The notes under the pieces were generated by a model. That model saw only the letters and a program-made list of their open reading frames with translations. It was not told the origin of the DNA and did no database searches. A stretch of 20,864 bases of DNA, from positions 1-20,864 of the IMG/VR virus record IMGVR_UViG_3300032284_001265; one strand, given 5' to 3'. This DNA comes from a virus. A program made the position numbers and the translations under genes. Of this stretch, positions 7,441-15,031 are shown piece after piece. Positions within the stretch are counted from its first letter, which is position 1; every line of letters begins with the position of its first letter.

Positions 7441-8502
7441 ATGCGAATATACGAACTTATATCTGAAGGCGGTTGGACCACTGGAGATAATCCGGGCATA
7501 AAGGCCAAAATGGTCAAGCAAGGAATCGCTTCTGTTAATACTTTTTTAAAAGATTTTAATCCTTGGTTAAAACAACAAGGACAGGGTCCGGTCAAAGCAG
7601 GCCATCCTACAGGATCTGCGGCCTATCACGAATTAGACGATCCAGAAAATACTATCTATGGTGATATGGATTTTCAGGTAATAATTCCAGATTTGCCAGA
7701 ATACGATAATTTAACCAGCGGGCAGGTCCAAGGACGTTGGGGCGCATTGATTGATAAGTTTATACAAAGTTCGAATCTATCTTACATTGATAAAGCAGAA
7801 AGTAAAGGTAGTCAGCCAATGTTTATTTTACCAGACGGTAGTAAATTACAAGTTGACATAATGCCTCATCCGGAAAAAACTGCCGAATGGGGACGTTTCC
7901 GTGCTACAGGCGAACATGGGTTAAAAGGTCTTCTAAATGGTAATATTTTTGCTACTATGAGTGAAATGATTCCGGTTAATTTACAGCATAAAGGCATTCA
8001 GTATAAATCTGTAAATGGCAAAAAAGTAAATTACGGTAAAACACTTAAAGGTTATGATCTGCATACAGTTGGCACAAATATTAAAACATGGATACTAGAT
8101 ATATTCATGCACGAAGCACATGAACTAGGAATAAAAAATCCCAAAATTGATCCTTTACTTAAAGCTAATCCTGGTGTAGATGTTGACAATGTTAATGTTG
8201 AACGATTAGTAAATGGTATTAAAGGATTTGCACGTAGTTGTGATTTAAACAATATGTTTACTCAAGGTGATTTAGCTGGTTATTTGTCTGGAGAAGATTT
8301 CTTGCAAAAGTTTGTACATAACTATGTAACTAAATCACAGCATGCTATCAGTGCGCCTAAGCGTGATAAGGCCAGCACAGCCGCAAGCCAAGCTCGTGCT
8401 GTTAAAGATAGGGAAGCATTAAGTAAAGGTCTTGCCTATGTCCAGAAACTATTTTCTGGAGAAGTATCGGGAAAACGATATAAAGATTATTCAAGTCAAT
8501 AA
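7441..8502 (+). CDS. Pol-beta-superfamily nucleotidyltransferase with capsid-targeting-like N-terminus
   Basis: This is the only plus-strand gene of the window, with a 353-residue product. 'PTGSAAYH' (Gly58-Ser59), 'IYGDMDFQVIIP' (Asp75, Asp77) and 'SKLQVDIMPH' (Asp139) form the GS...DxD...D pattern of pol-beta-type nucleotidyltransferases. Helical regions follow, with a basic tail (approximately 310-353). The same pattern occurs in the first domain of the 1410-residue protein (GDID 135-138, LQVDLEF), so the two look like distant paralogues. The N-terminus 'MRIYELISEGGW' resembles T4 internal-protein targeting peptides, with a possible cut after Glu9 (ISE). It may therefore be packaged and injected. 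The substrate (tRNA, RNA end, nucleotide or protein) is unknown. A bidirectional terminator follows at once. Confidence 0.7.
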   Translation: MRIYELISEGGWTTGDNPGIKAKMVKQGIASVNTFLKDFNPWLKQQGQGPVKAGHPTGSAAYHELDDPENTIYGDMDFQVIIPDLPEYDNLTSGQVQGRWGALIDKFIQSSNLSYIDKAESKGSQPMFILPDGSKLQVDIMPHPEKTAEWGRFRATGEHGLKGLLNGNIFATMSEMIPVNLQHKGIQYKSVNGKKVNYGKTLKGYDLHTVGTNIKTWILDIFMHEAHELGIKNPKIDPLLKANPGVDVDNVNVERLVNGIKGFARSCDLNNMFTQGDLAGYLSGEDFLQKFVHNYVTKSQHAISAPKRDKASTAASQARAVKDREALSKGLAYVQKLFSGEVSGKRYKDYSSQ

Positions 8503-8503
8503 A

Positions 8504-8523
8504 AAACCCGCATAAGCGGGTTT
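8504..8523. terminator. Bidirectional intrinsic terminator between convergent genes
   Basis: AAACCCGC-ATAA-GCGGGTTT is a perfect eight-base-pair stem with a four-base loop, just after the plus-strand stop codon (8502) and before the convergent gene's stop (8544). On the minus strand the stem is followed by a run of six T; on the plus strand the T-tract is shorter (TTTCTT). It can end both converging transcripts. Confidence 0.9.
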
Positions 8524-8543
8524 CTTATAGTTACACTTTAATA

Positions 8544-8816
8544 TTAAAGCGTAATGCCCAAAGCGCGAGCCTTGTAACCAAGAGCAATGATTTCACGTGT
8601 TGGACGATCTAAACGATACTCAGTTACATGAACGCCATTGCCAGCCTTGCGTGACTTAGCATAGATAGCGTGACCATTGTAACGAAGACGACTTGCTTCA
8701 GCGGCCAAGTTCTTGATACCAAAACGCTTTTCAGCTTGTGCTTGAGTAACAATTTCACCTTGTTTAAATGCTTCAAGCAATTTATATGTCTTAGTTTCCT
8801 TGCTGATCTGTTTCAT
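8544..8816 (-). CDS. Small winged-helix-like phage regulator (90 aa)
   Basis: The 90-residue basic protein starts 'MKQISKETKTYKLLEAFKQG' and continues 'IVTQAQAEKRFGIKNLAAEASRLR', which reads as a helix-turn-helix with recognition helix around residues 33-46. It is followed by a beta-wing-like 'HAIYAKSRKAGNGVHVTEYRL' and a C-terminal helix. I recall similar proteins in T4-like cyanophages near capsid genes. It should bind DNA, but the target is unknown. A strong GAGG-type ribosome site precedes the ATG, and the gene has its own sigma70-type promoter at 8863-8891. It ends at the bidirectional terminator, so it is the last gene of its unit. Regulatory function is inferred from fold only. Confidence 0.7.
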   Translation of the reverse strand: MKQISKETKTYKLLEAFKQGEIVTQAQAEKRFGIKNLAAEASRLRYNGHAIYAKSRKAGNGVHVTEYRLDRPTREIIALGYKARALGITL

Positions 8817-8862
8817 ATTATTTTTCCTCTTTGTGTTAGACTGTAATTAAACAGTTAAAATT

Positions 8863-8891
8863 ATTATATATATCTATAATACCTATTGCAA
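8863..8891 (-). promoter_or_regulatory. Sigma70-type promoter of the winged-helix gene
   Basis: TTGCAA (8891-8886), a 17-base spacer and a perfect TATAAT (8868-8863) face the 90-residue gene, giving a leader of about 40 bases. The -10 forms the right arm of a perfect inverted repeat TATTATA-GATATA-TATAATA (8881-8862), a possible operator, although such repeats arise easily in AT-rich DNA. Confidence 0.65.
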
Positions 8892-8909
8892 CCTATTTGG
8901 CAAAATTAG

Positions 8910-9179
8910 TTATTCTGTACGGCGATTTGCATGTCCAGAAATATCTACAATAGTTTCTAAGTCGTCGAATTCTCGGAATACCTGATCCCACTGATCTTTT
9001 TGTGCGATTCGAATTGCCTTTTTAATTACAGATGGTTTTACCTCTAGTTCTTCTGCAACAGCTTTGATTGTTTCGTTTAATCCCTCGGTAAGGTCTTGAA
9101 TCTCTTGCATAACAGTCATACCTTCTGATACAATCTGTTTAATTTTAGCCTGCTCTGGCGCGCCAAATGCTTTACTCAT
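8910..9179 (-). CDS. dsbA: DsbA-like double-stranded DNA-binding protein, late-transcription accessory
   Basis: The 89-residue protein has the same length as T4 DsbA and a matching layout: a long N-terminal helix ('AKIKQIVSEGMTVMQEIQDL'), then 'LNETIKAVAEELEVKPSVIK', a helix-turn-helix-like part, and an acidic segment 'FREFDDLETIVD'. In T4, DsbA binds DNA near late promoters and enhances late transcription. AGGAG seven bases before ATG supports the start. The promoter region just upstream is unusual, with the ribosome site inside a long inverted repeat (see 9185-9230). The winged-helix gene follows after 93 bases with its own promoter. Family assignment rests on resemblance in length and pattern rather than on a diagnostic motif. 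Confidence 0.7.
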   Translation of the reverse strand: MSKAFGAPEQAKIKQIVSEGMTVMQEIQDLTEGLNETIKAVAEELEVKPSVIKKAIRIAQKDQWDQVFREFDDLETIVDISGHANRRTE

Positions 9180-9184
9180 AAAAA

Positions 9185-9230
9185 ATCTCCTGTATTAAAT
9201 GAGTATATATACTCGTACAGGAGATGTCAA
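9185..9230 (-). promoter_or_regulatory. dsbA promoter nested in a ribosome-site-sequestering inverted repeat
   Basis: TTGACA (9230-9225), a 17-base spacer and TATACT (9207-9202) make a near-consensus promoter. The spacer contains ATCTCCTGTA (9225-9216), the exact complement of TACAGGAGAT (9194-9185), which holds the AGGAG ribosome site. Between the arms lies a perfect palindrome GAGTATATATACTC (9214-9201) covering the -10. A transcript starting at the promoter (about 9195) lacks the first arm, so its ribosome site is free; a read-through transcript would fold it away. Confidence 0.75.
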
Positions 9231-9242
9231 GTGTTTTTTAGA

Positions 9243-9929
9243 TTATTTGTCTACGTCTTGTTCGCCGTGTTCTAAGAAATCAAAAACAGTTTCTATATAA
9301 TCAGATGCAACTGCAATTTTGGATTGTACCCAAGAATCTAGTTGTGTATCAGAATCCATTCGGGTCGCAAGATTAATTGCTAATTTTGCCGCAGTAATTA
9401 ATTGTGTACGGGCCATTGCACCTTCAGAATCTGTACCTTCACCTATGTGTTTATCTATACCTCGTGAATTAATACCACCTTTTTTGCGTACTTTTGCTAG
9501 TTCATCAATACCATGACGAATTTGTTCAATGTTCATTGCTAATTCATCAAAGTTTCGGGCAATGCTTTCCCAACCTAATGCGCTGTCTGTTTGTGCTCTA
9601 TCTGCTAGGTCTTTTAATTGACCAGCGGCACGTAACATGCGAGTTTTTAATTTAGCAGGATTGACACCTTGATGGCCATATACTGTAGGATTCATTGGTT
9701 CTGCTGGATCCATTTCGATAGGTGCTTCTGAAATATGTTTAATATATGTTGGATTTTCTTCTAATTTGTTTTTTAATAAATTTTCAAGATGTTCTGAATA
9801 CTCGTGCTTTTGTGCTTTGTGTTTGACCTCGCCTTGTTTAGCGGCCTTCTTCTTATCCTTGTGAGCACCTGCACCACTAGTAGTCATATTCTTAGCAACA
9901 AAGTTACGAGGTTTAGCTGTATACTTCAT
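9243..9929 (-). CDS. Phage protein with WVQSKI-type C-terminal helix module (228 aa), possibly packaged
   Basis: The frame is open further upstream to 10034, but AGGAG eight bases before the ATG at 9929 (MKYTAKPRNFVAK) sets the start; the longer version would overlap a 59-residue gene. The first 45 residues are very basic and rich in Ala, Gly and Lys. A helical middle region ('LRAAGQLKDLADRAQ'-like, about 90-160) follows. The C-terminus 'LDSWVQSKIAVASDYIETV' (197-215) is a module I recall at the ends of several proteins in T4-like cyanophages. 'IKHISEAPIE' (63-72) contains an ISE site like that of the targeting peptides elsewhere in this window. Function is unknown. The basic region suggests DNA contact or condensation inside the head, which is inference. 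Confidence 0.7.
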   Translation of the reverse strand: MKYTAKPRNFVAKNMTTSGAGAHKDKKKAAKQGEVKHKAQKHEYSEHLENLLKNKLEENPTYIKHISEAPIEMDPAEPMNPTVYGHQGVNPAKLKTRMLRAAGQLKDLADRAQTDSALGWESIARNFDELAMNIEQIRHGIDELAKVRKKGGINSRGIDKHIGEGTDSEGAMARTQLITAAKLAINLATRMDSDTQLDSWVQSKIAVASDYIETVFDFLEHGEQDVDK

Positions 9930-9966
9930 TGCTTTAACTCCTTTTTTATGTTCGTTTATCATGATA

Positions 9967-10146
9967 TTATCTTTTAATAACTTTGATTTTTTTCTTAGGT
10001 TTATTGTTTGAAGTTTCGCCATATGTACCTCCAAATAGGCTACCTACTTCACTACGTTTTTTTCCGCCTGGATTTGCTACTGTAGCAATAGCACCAGATC
10101 CTGTAGCACCAGCAGATGCAGATTCTAAAAGTTCACTTATTTTCAT
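9967..10146 (-). CDS. Small basic protein with capsid-targeting-like N-terminus (59 aa)
   Basis: The 59-residue product begins 'MKISELLESASAGATGSG' and ends with the basic 'NNKPKKKIKVIKR'. Its ATG overlaps the upstream stop codon by four bases (ATGA), and it ends 38 bases before the next start, so it fits the operon exactly. The N-terminus has the hydrophobic/acidic pattern of T4 capsid-targeting peptides, with a possible prohead-protease cut after Glu8 (LLE). The rest is low in secondary structure and rich in Gly, Ala and Lys. I recall short proteins with an 'ESASAGAT...VANP' signature in T4-like cyanophages but cannot verify this. A packaged DNA-associated peptide is a reasonable guess. Confidence 0.7.
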   Translation of the reverse strand: MKISELLESASAGATGSGAIATVANPGGKKRSEVGSLFGGTYGETSNNKPKKKIKVIKR

Positions 10147-10529
10147 TTCTTTTTCTTCTTTTTGGTAGGCTTATTATTCCAATTGCTTACAGGACTAACC
10201 TTATTTGTTCCTGCACTTTCTTCACTACCGTCTGAACTTAGTCGAACTTTAGGAGTTCCTACAAGACCTTGTGCGGCATCTAGAATGTCTCTTTCTGCTT
10301 GAGTATACCCAATAGTAACCATCTTAAGACCTGTAGGACCGGCAACATCCATTTTTTGATGAGGCATACCAGCTAGGGCAACACCAAATCTATATGCAAG
10401 ATATCCAGAACTGTTATCAAGTTCGGGCCATGCGTGAGCACCAGGTAAAGCATCCATATGACCAGGTGGCATATTAGATGCTCCTGCCATATCTTTTGCT
10501 TCGTTAACAATAAACTCTTTTGCTCTCAT
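10143..10529 (-). CDS. Phage protein with capsid-targeting-like N-terminus and polylysine tail (128 aa)
   Basis: The frame opens at 10550, but the ATG at 10529 (MRAKEFIVNEAKDMAGA) is preceded by AAAGGA five bases upstream and overlaps the previous stop as ATGA, so I use it. The N-terminus resembles T4 internal-protein targeting peptides; the possible cut after Glu10 has Val rather than Ile/Leu at P3. The core includes 'LPGAHAWPELDNSSGYLAYR' followed by 'FGVALAGMP'. This pattern I recall from T4-like cyanophage proteins that carry the same leader. The protein ends in a run of lysines (about 121-128), which suits binding to packaged DNA. The function is unknown. Confidence 0.75.
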   Translation of the reverse strand: MRAKEFIVNEAKDMAGASNMPPGHMDALPGAHAWPELDNSSGYLAYRFGVALAGMPHQKMDVAGPTGLKMVTIGYTQAERDILDAAQGLVGTPKVRLSSDGSEESAGTNKVSPVSNWNNKPTKKKKKK

Positions 10530-10801
10530 TTTAATCCTTTGCCAAACCATAGTTCAAACCAGGCAGGTGTTCCTGGTTTAACACCAAATTCCTTCATATA
10601 TTTGGCTTTTTCATTATTAGCATTATTTACCATATTTCTTTTAGCTGTCTCGACATTGTATTCTGCTAATCTTGCCTGAGCACCTAGACCTCCTAAGTAA
10701 CTAGCAATTTTTAATTCATGTATAGGATCATCAGGTGGTAGCGCACAATCATCGGGGCTATCTTGACTTATATTTTCTTTAGTAATATAAAATTGTTTCA
10801 T
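10526..10801 (-). CDS. Uncharacterised small phage protein (91 aa)
   Basis: The 91-residue protein has an acidic N-terminal third ('SQDSPDDCALPPDDPIHE'), a central helical part ('LKIASYLGGLGAQARLAEYN') and an aromatic C-terminus 'GTPAWFELWFGKGLK'. It has no signal peptide or membrane segment. Start and stop each share four bases (ATGA) with the neighbouring genes, a strong sign of translational coupling with the large three-domain protein upstream and the 128-residue protein downstream. It lacks the targeting-type leader of these neighbours. A role as a partner or chaperone of the large protein is possible, but nothing in the sequence proves it. Confidence 0.75.
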   Translation of the reverse strand: MKQFYITKENISQDSPDDCALPPDDPIHELKIASYLGGLGAQARLAEYNVETAKRNMVNNANNEKAKYMKEFGVKPGTPAWFELWFGKGLK

Positions 10802-13800
10802 TTGTTTTCTAATAATTTGATAGCTTTGGCAATTTCATTTTCCCATGCTTCTCCGACCTTAACACAATTATTAACACGAGTACCGCCTTTCATTTTGGTC
10901 CCTTGTTTGCGATAACCTTTCCAGCATTTGGGATCTAAGCGTTGGTCTTCTCCAAATTTTTTCATACCTAATTGTGTATTACCTGGGTGTATTTTAGTAC
11001 TGATGGCAGTATCAAAACTAGCTTTGCCGAATTCACCATGATCTTCATTTTCGATACTTTCGCTTCCGCCTACGAGATCTCCTTGACGTGCTGGTCTTTT
11101 CATATTGCCTTTTAATTGACCGGCAGGTCCTAATTTGTTTTTCTTAGATCCTGCAAATGCGCTTTTTGGTAGCATGGCTTCTCCAATACTCTCTCCACCT
11201 GCATATCCTTTCCAGCGTTGACCTGTTTCTCTAGCATGTTGTTCCATACCAACACCAGCCATACTTTCACCTGCTGTTTTAAATTTATTAATTGCTTTTT
11301 CTAATGCGGCAAAGCGTTTATTCATAGGCAACTTATTAATCATATTTCTAATTTCGCCTTGATGCTTAGAAGGGATATGATCTTTAATTGCTTTATTAAT
11401 TAAAATGTCTGCTTGATTATTTTGAGTACCTATTGTATTATTCTTTGGAACTTTTGGACCAGATGGTTCGTCATAATCATCGCTATTTGCTTCTAACTCT
11501 ATCTTCTCAAGGTATGCTTCATAATCTGCTTGACGTTTTTCCCATTGTCCTGCAAATGTGTATAATTCTTGATTTCTAAGTTTTTGTGCAATATTTTTTA
11601 ATATAGGAGGTAATTCGCTAGATAATTGGGTAAAAGTTTTATGTCCACTACGACCTCTACCCTCACTGTTTAAGAAATCCATTAACTGCCCTGATCCTCT
11701 ACCTGCTTGTTTGGTTAGATCGTACAATTCTTTCTGTAACTTATTAAAATAAAAATCATTGTACCAGCGACTACCCTGACCGGCGGCCATCATGCCAAAA
11801 CCTTTTAGGTCTCCTCGATTGTCAACCCATTTCTTAGCCATTGATTTTAATACTTCATAAACTTGTGCAATGTGTTTACCGTTATCTACAATGCTTGATA
11901 ATGTTGAATCTAAACTTGTACTTTCACCTAAATCTTTGTCTTCTGCATCTTGCATAGTAGAATTCCAACCACGTCCTCTGCCGCTCATATCAAGATCTTT
12001 GTTATTTCCACTAATTGGACTTAGTCCGGTATGCTCGCCGCCTGCACCTAAATCTTCGTTGGTGTGTTGGTCTGTAAAAGTGTTTAACTTCATATCTTGT
12101 TGTCCTTTTGGTGTAGGTTTAGGTTGTTGTATTCCCATACCTTGTCTAGTTAAATCCATTAGATGTTCGATCCATTTTTGACCTAACTTTTTAACATCAA
12201 ATCCTTGCTCCCATACAGATAATTGTTGCTGTGGTGTAGCGTTTGGGTCTTGTAAAATGTTACGTAATTTAGTAAAGCTCATACCTGTACCTCGAGGTGT
12301 AACCTCTAAGCTCACTTTAACATGTTCGTAACCTTGAAATTTATTAACTGCCTTCATTAATGCATTTGCAATAGGCATTTTAGCTTGGTCTTCTCCAACC
12401 ATAATAATGATATTATCATATCGAGGTGGTTTACCTGGTAGCGGATTAATTAACTCATGTTTTATTTTTTGCATAAGCGTTCCGCCTTCGTGTGTAACAG
12501 TACTGATATTATTAGCATATTCTGGGTACATTTTATGCCATGTTTGTACTTTTACACTTGGAGGAATAGGATCGTCTTTACCCTGGGCATTGCCTATAAA
12601 CAAATAAGGATCGCCGCCTACTTGCTGTGCTTTTTTAATTGTATAATCAAATAATTGTTCGTGACCGATATGACCGACAAAACTACCAATAGCAACTACG
12701 GCTGTTTTATTAGAATTATTTCTTGGGCGTTCTGTTCTAGCATTGGCTTTAGCATCATTTTTAGCCTGTATAACATTTCTTTGTTCTTGGCTAGTAACTT
12801 TAATAGGACCAAGACGACTGTTGATAACAATACCTTCGTAATCTTTGCCTAATAGATCTTTACCAACAATATTAGGATCTTCGATGATCGCTTTTTCTAA
12901 AGCAATCTTAATTGGTTGTAATTTTTCTTCTACTTCTCGTTTTAATTGTAGACTAGCTCGATCACGCTTACCTGCTGTAGCAGTTACAATTTGTTTTAAT
13001 TCTTCTATATTTTCTAAAGGATTAATAATTTCTGTAACATCTAATGCATCATTCTGTGTTAGACTGTTATCAATAAACATAACAGTTCCTGCCTTACCAA
13101 CGCTTAATAATTTTTTAATATATGCGTTAGAATCTGGCAAATCTTCTCCAGTATCTGCATTAACTACCCGGAAAGGAACTAACGCTAGTTGTACACCTTT
13201 GGGAAGTTTATCATAGGCAATACCTACAAATTTTAATTTTCCTTCTGGTGTTTCTGTAGCAAAAGGCAAATATAGTACTTCACATGTGACCTGTTTATTA
13301 ATTAAAAATTCAGGACCTAATTTACTATCGACTAATTTAACAGCGTCCATCATTTCATAAAATAAATCATCAAATGTTTTGGCACGACCTAATATATCAG
13401 GATCTGTTGTACCTTTTTCTTGATGATATTTTAAGAATCCTGCTTGGTAACGAGGTTCGGTACGACTTGTACCCATAAAAGGTTTACCTTCTGCATTTTT
13501 ACCAAAACGTCCACCAAATCCGTCTACTTTAACATTTAACGGAATATTTTGTAATTTAAAACGTCCGTTACCATCATGCAGTTCATCTATAAGATCTAGA
13601 AAGTCAGGAGCCTTTAAATCATGTAGGTGCGGCATTCCTTTACGTAACTGTGCTTTAACAGCAGGAGGTTCATCCTCTCTTAGGATAGATTCTTGTACAT
13701 TACCTTTTTTAGAATTAAAATCTTCTTCATACTGTTTTGCCATTTGGAGGGCCTGTTTACGAAGATTTTTCATGCCTGTTTTATCTAATACATAATCAAC

Positions 13801-15030
13801 TGCTGTCATTTTAATTTTAAAATCTTCAGTAGGATTATTTGCTTCAATCATCTGTGCGCCTGGACCAAAATTAATTTTTAAAAATTCTTGAACAGCAACA
13901 CCTTGTTGTTCAGGAGTAAAATATTTTTTCATTAATTCAACAGTACCCACTAAGCCTGCCATCATCTTAGTTTCATTACCTTCTGGTGAAACACCGAAAA
14001 ATTGTTCAAATTGTTGATCCATATCTTTGATATAATCACTTTCGGCAGGAGTTAATGGCACCATAACTGGTATACTGTTAATTTCGCTTGGAATATTTTC
14101 TTCAGGATTAGGAGCGCGGTATTTGGCTCTGACACCGCCCCCGCCTACACTAGCAACAGCAAAACTAAAATTGGCATCATGAAATGGTGGGGGAGGATTT
14201 TCAAAATCTGTAACTTGTTCTTTTCCGTCATCGCCACCAAATATAGCTATACTACGGGCCTTACCTCTACCAGCTAATTTTGCAATATACTTACTTGATG
14301 GTGCTACCTTAGCAATCGATCTGTATAGCCATTGTCTAAATACACCTTTCATACCTGCTTCTAAATCTGCCCAGTCGCTACCGTGACTTATTTGAGCCCA
14401 TTCGGTGGGTACTTCAAAACCTCGATCATCTGAAGTATAATCAACAAATTCCAAATCGACTTGTAGTGTAATAGGTGGTTCGTGTAATTGCCATAATGCT
14501 AACCATTGATCACTACCCTTTTTAGTTCCTAATAATGTAGCACTACCTATGTTTTTACCGATATTTTTATGAACAAATTCTTCTATTTGTGGTTCTAGTC
14601 TACGATCGATCTGCGTATCTATGTCGCCGACTTTTTTCTTTACACGTTGAAAATCTTTATCAGTTACACCTATTTCTTTAGGGTTAGCATCTGATACAGG
14701 TTGTTTAGGATCAAAGTTTGGATTTGGTTGTTTTAAAAACATAAACCATTTACTAGATCCACTAATAAATGTATGAACTTCTTTTTCAATAAGTTCTGGG
14801 CTCCAGATAGGTCTACCGTATTGTCTAGTAAACGTATTATTAATATCTACCAATAGTTGTTTAACCGCAGGTTGCATAACTCTACGATTTTCCGAATCAA
14901 TTTTGCCTGCGGTATGCTGTCCGGGTATTCCTGTCCATCCTACTGTCGGTGTTCCGTCTGCTGTGTGACTAGCAAGATTTCCACCTTCTGTAATATATAA
15001 TTTTTTAATAAAAAATTCATTCAAGAGCAT
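10798..15030 (-). CDS. Giant multidomain nucleotidyltransferase: pol-beta-like, ligase-like and HIGH-type domains, probably packaged
   Basis: The 1410-residue protein has, in order: a targeting-type leader 'MLLNEFFIKKLYITEGGN' (possible cut after Glu15); a pol-beta-like domain with 'SGSSKW' (90-95), 'GDIDTQ' (135-140) and 'LQVDLEF' (189-195); a ligase/capping-type adenylyltransferase domain with 'VKVDGFGGR' (Lys501), 'CEVLY' (Glu584), 'YEGIVIN' (Glu732) and 'GPIKV' (Lys744); and a cytidylyltransferase-like domain with 'GSFVGHIGHEQLF' (HIGH 787-790) and 'GMSFTKLR' (916-923). A low-complexity and helical C-terminal third ends with 'KQGTKMKGGTRVNNCVKVGE'. (I/L)xE sites lie at domain borders: LRE452, LGE1036 and IGE1284. 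Roles in RNA or nucleotide repair after injection are plausible. No substrate is proven. Confidence 0.82.
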   Translation of the reverse strand: MLLNEFFIKKLYITEGGNLASHTADGTPTVGWTGIPGQHTAGKIDSENRRVMQPAVKQLLVDINNTFTRQYGRPIWSPELIEKEVHTFISGSSKWFMFLKQPNPNFDPKQPVSDANPKEIGVTDKDFQRVKKKVGDIDTQIDRRLEPQIEEFVHKNIGKNIGSATLLGTKKGSDQWLALWQLHEPPITLQVDLEFVDYTSDDRGFEVPTEWAQISHGSDWADLEAGMKGVFRQWLYRSIAKVAPSSKYIAKLAGRGKARSIAIFGGDDGKEQVTDFENPPPPFHDANFSFAVASVGGGGVRAKYRAPNPEENIPSEINSIPVMVPLTPAESDYIKDMDQQFEQFFGVSPEGNETKMMAGLVGTVELMKKYFTPEQQGVAVQEFLKINFGPGAQMIEANNPTEDFKIKMTAVDYVLDKTGMKNLRKQALQMAKQYEEDFNSKKGNVQESILREDEPPAVKAQLRKGMPHLHDLKAPDFLDLIDELHDGNGRFKLQNIPLNVKVDGFGGRFGKNAEGKPFMGTSRTEPRYQAGFLKYHQEKGTTDPDILGRAKTFDDLFYEMMDAVKLVDSKLGPEFLINKQVTCEVLYLPFATETPEGKLKFVGIAYDKLPKGVQLALVPFRVVNADTGEDLPDSNAYIKKLLSVGKAGTVMFIDNSLTQNDALDVTEIINPLENIEELKQIVTATAGKRDRASLQLKREVEEKLQPIKIALEKAIIEDPNIVGKDLLGKDYEGIVINSRLGPIKVTSQEQRNVIQAKNDAKANARTERPRNNSNKTAVVAIGSFVGHIGHEQLFDYTIKKAQQVGGDPYLFIGNAQGKDDPIPPSVKVQTWHKMYPEYANNISTVTHEGGTLMQKIKHELINPLPGKPPRYDNIIIMVGEDQAKMPIANALMKAVNKFQGYEHVKVSLEVTPRGTGMSFTKLRNILQDPNATPQQQLSVWEQGFDVKKLGQKWIEHLMDLTRQGMGIQQPKPTPKGQQDMKLNTFTDQHTNEDLGAGGEHTGLSPISGNNKDLDMSGRGRGWNSTMQDAEDKDLGESTSLDSTLSSIVDNGKHIAQVYEVLKSMAKKWVDNRGDLKGFGMMAAGQGSRWYNDFYFNKLQKELYDLTKQAGRGSGQLMDFLNSEGRGRSGHKTFTQLSSELPPILKNIAQKLRNQELYTFAGQWEKRQADYEAYLEKIELEANSDDYDEPSGPKVPKNNTIGTQNNQADILINKAIKDHIPSKHQGEIRNMINKLPMNKRFAALEKAINKFKTAGESMAGVGMEQHARETGQRWKGYAGGESIGEAMLPKSAFAGSKKNKLGPAGQLKGNMKRPARQGDLVGGSESIENEDHGEFGKASFDTAISTKIHPGNTQLGMKKFGEDQRLDPKCWKGYRKQGTKMKGGTRVNNCVKVGEAWENEIAKAIKLLENK

Positions 15031-15031
15031 T

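Noticed and set aside
9930-10034. Longer start for the 228-residue gene at 10034
   Set aside because: The ATG at 9929 has a good AGGAG site, and the extension overlaps the 59-residue gene whose reading frame and coupling are well supported.
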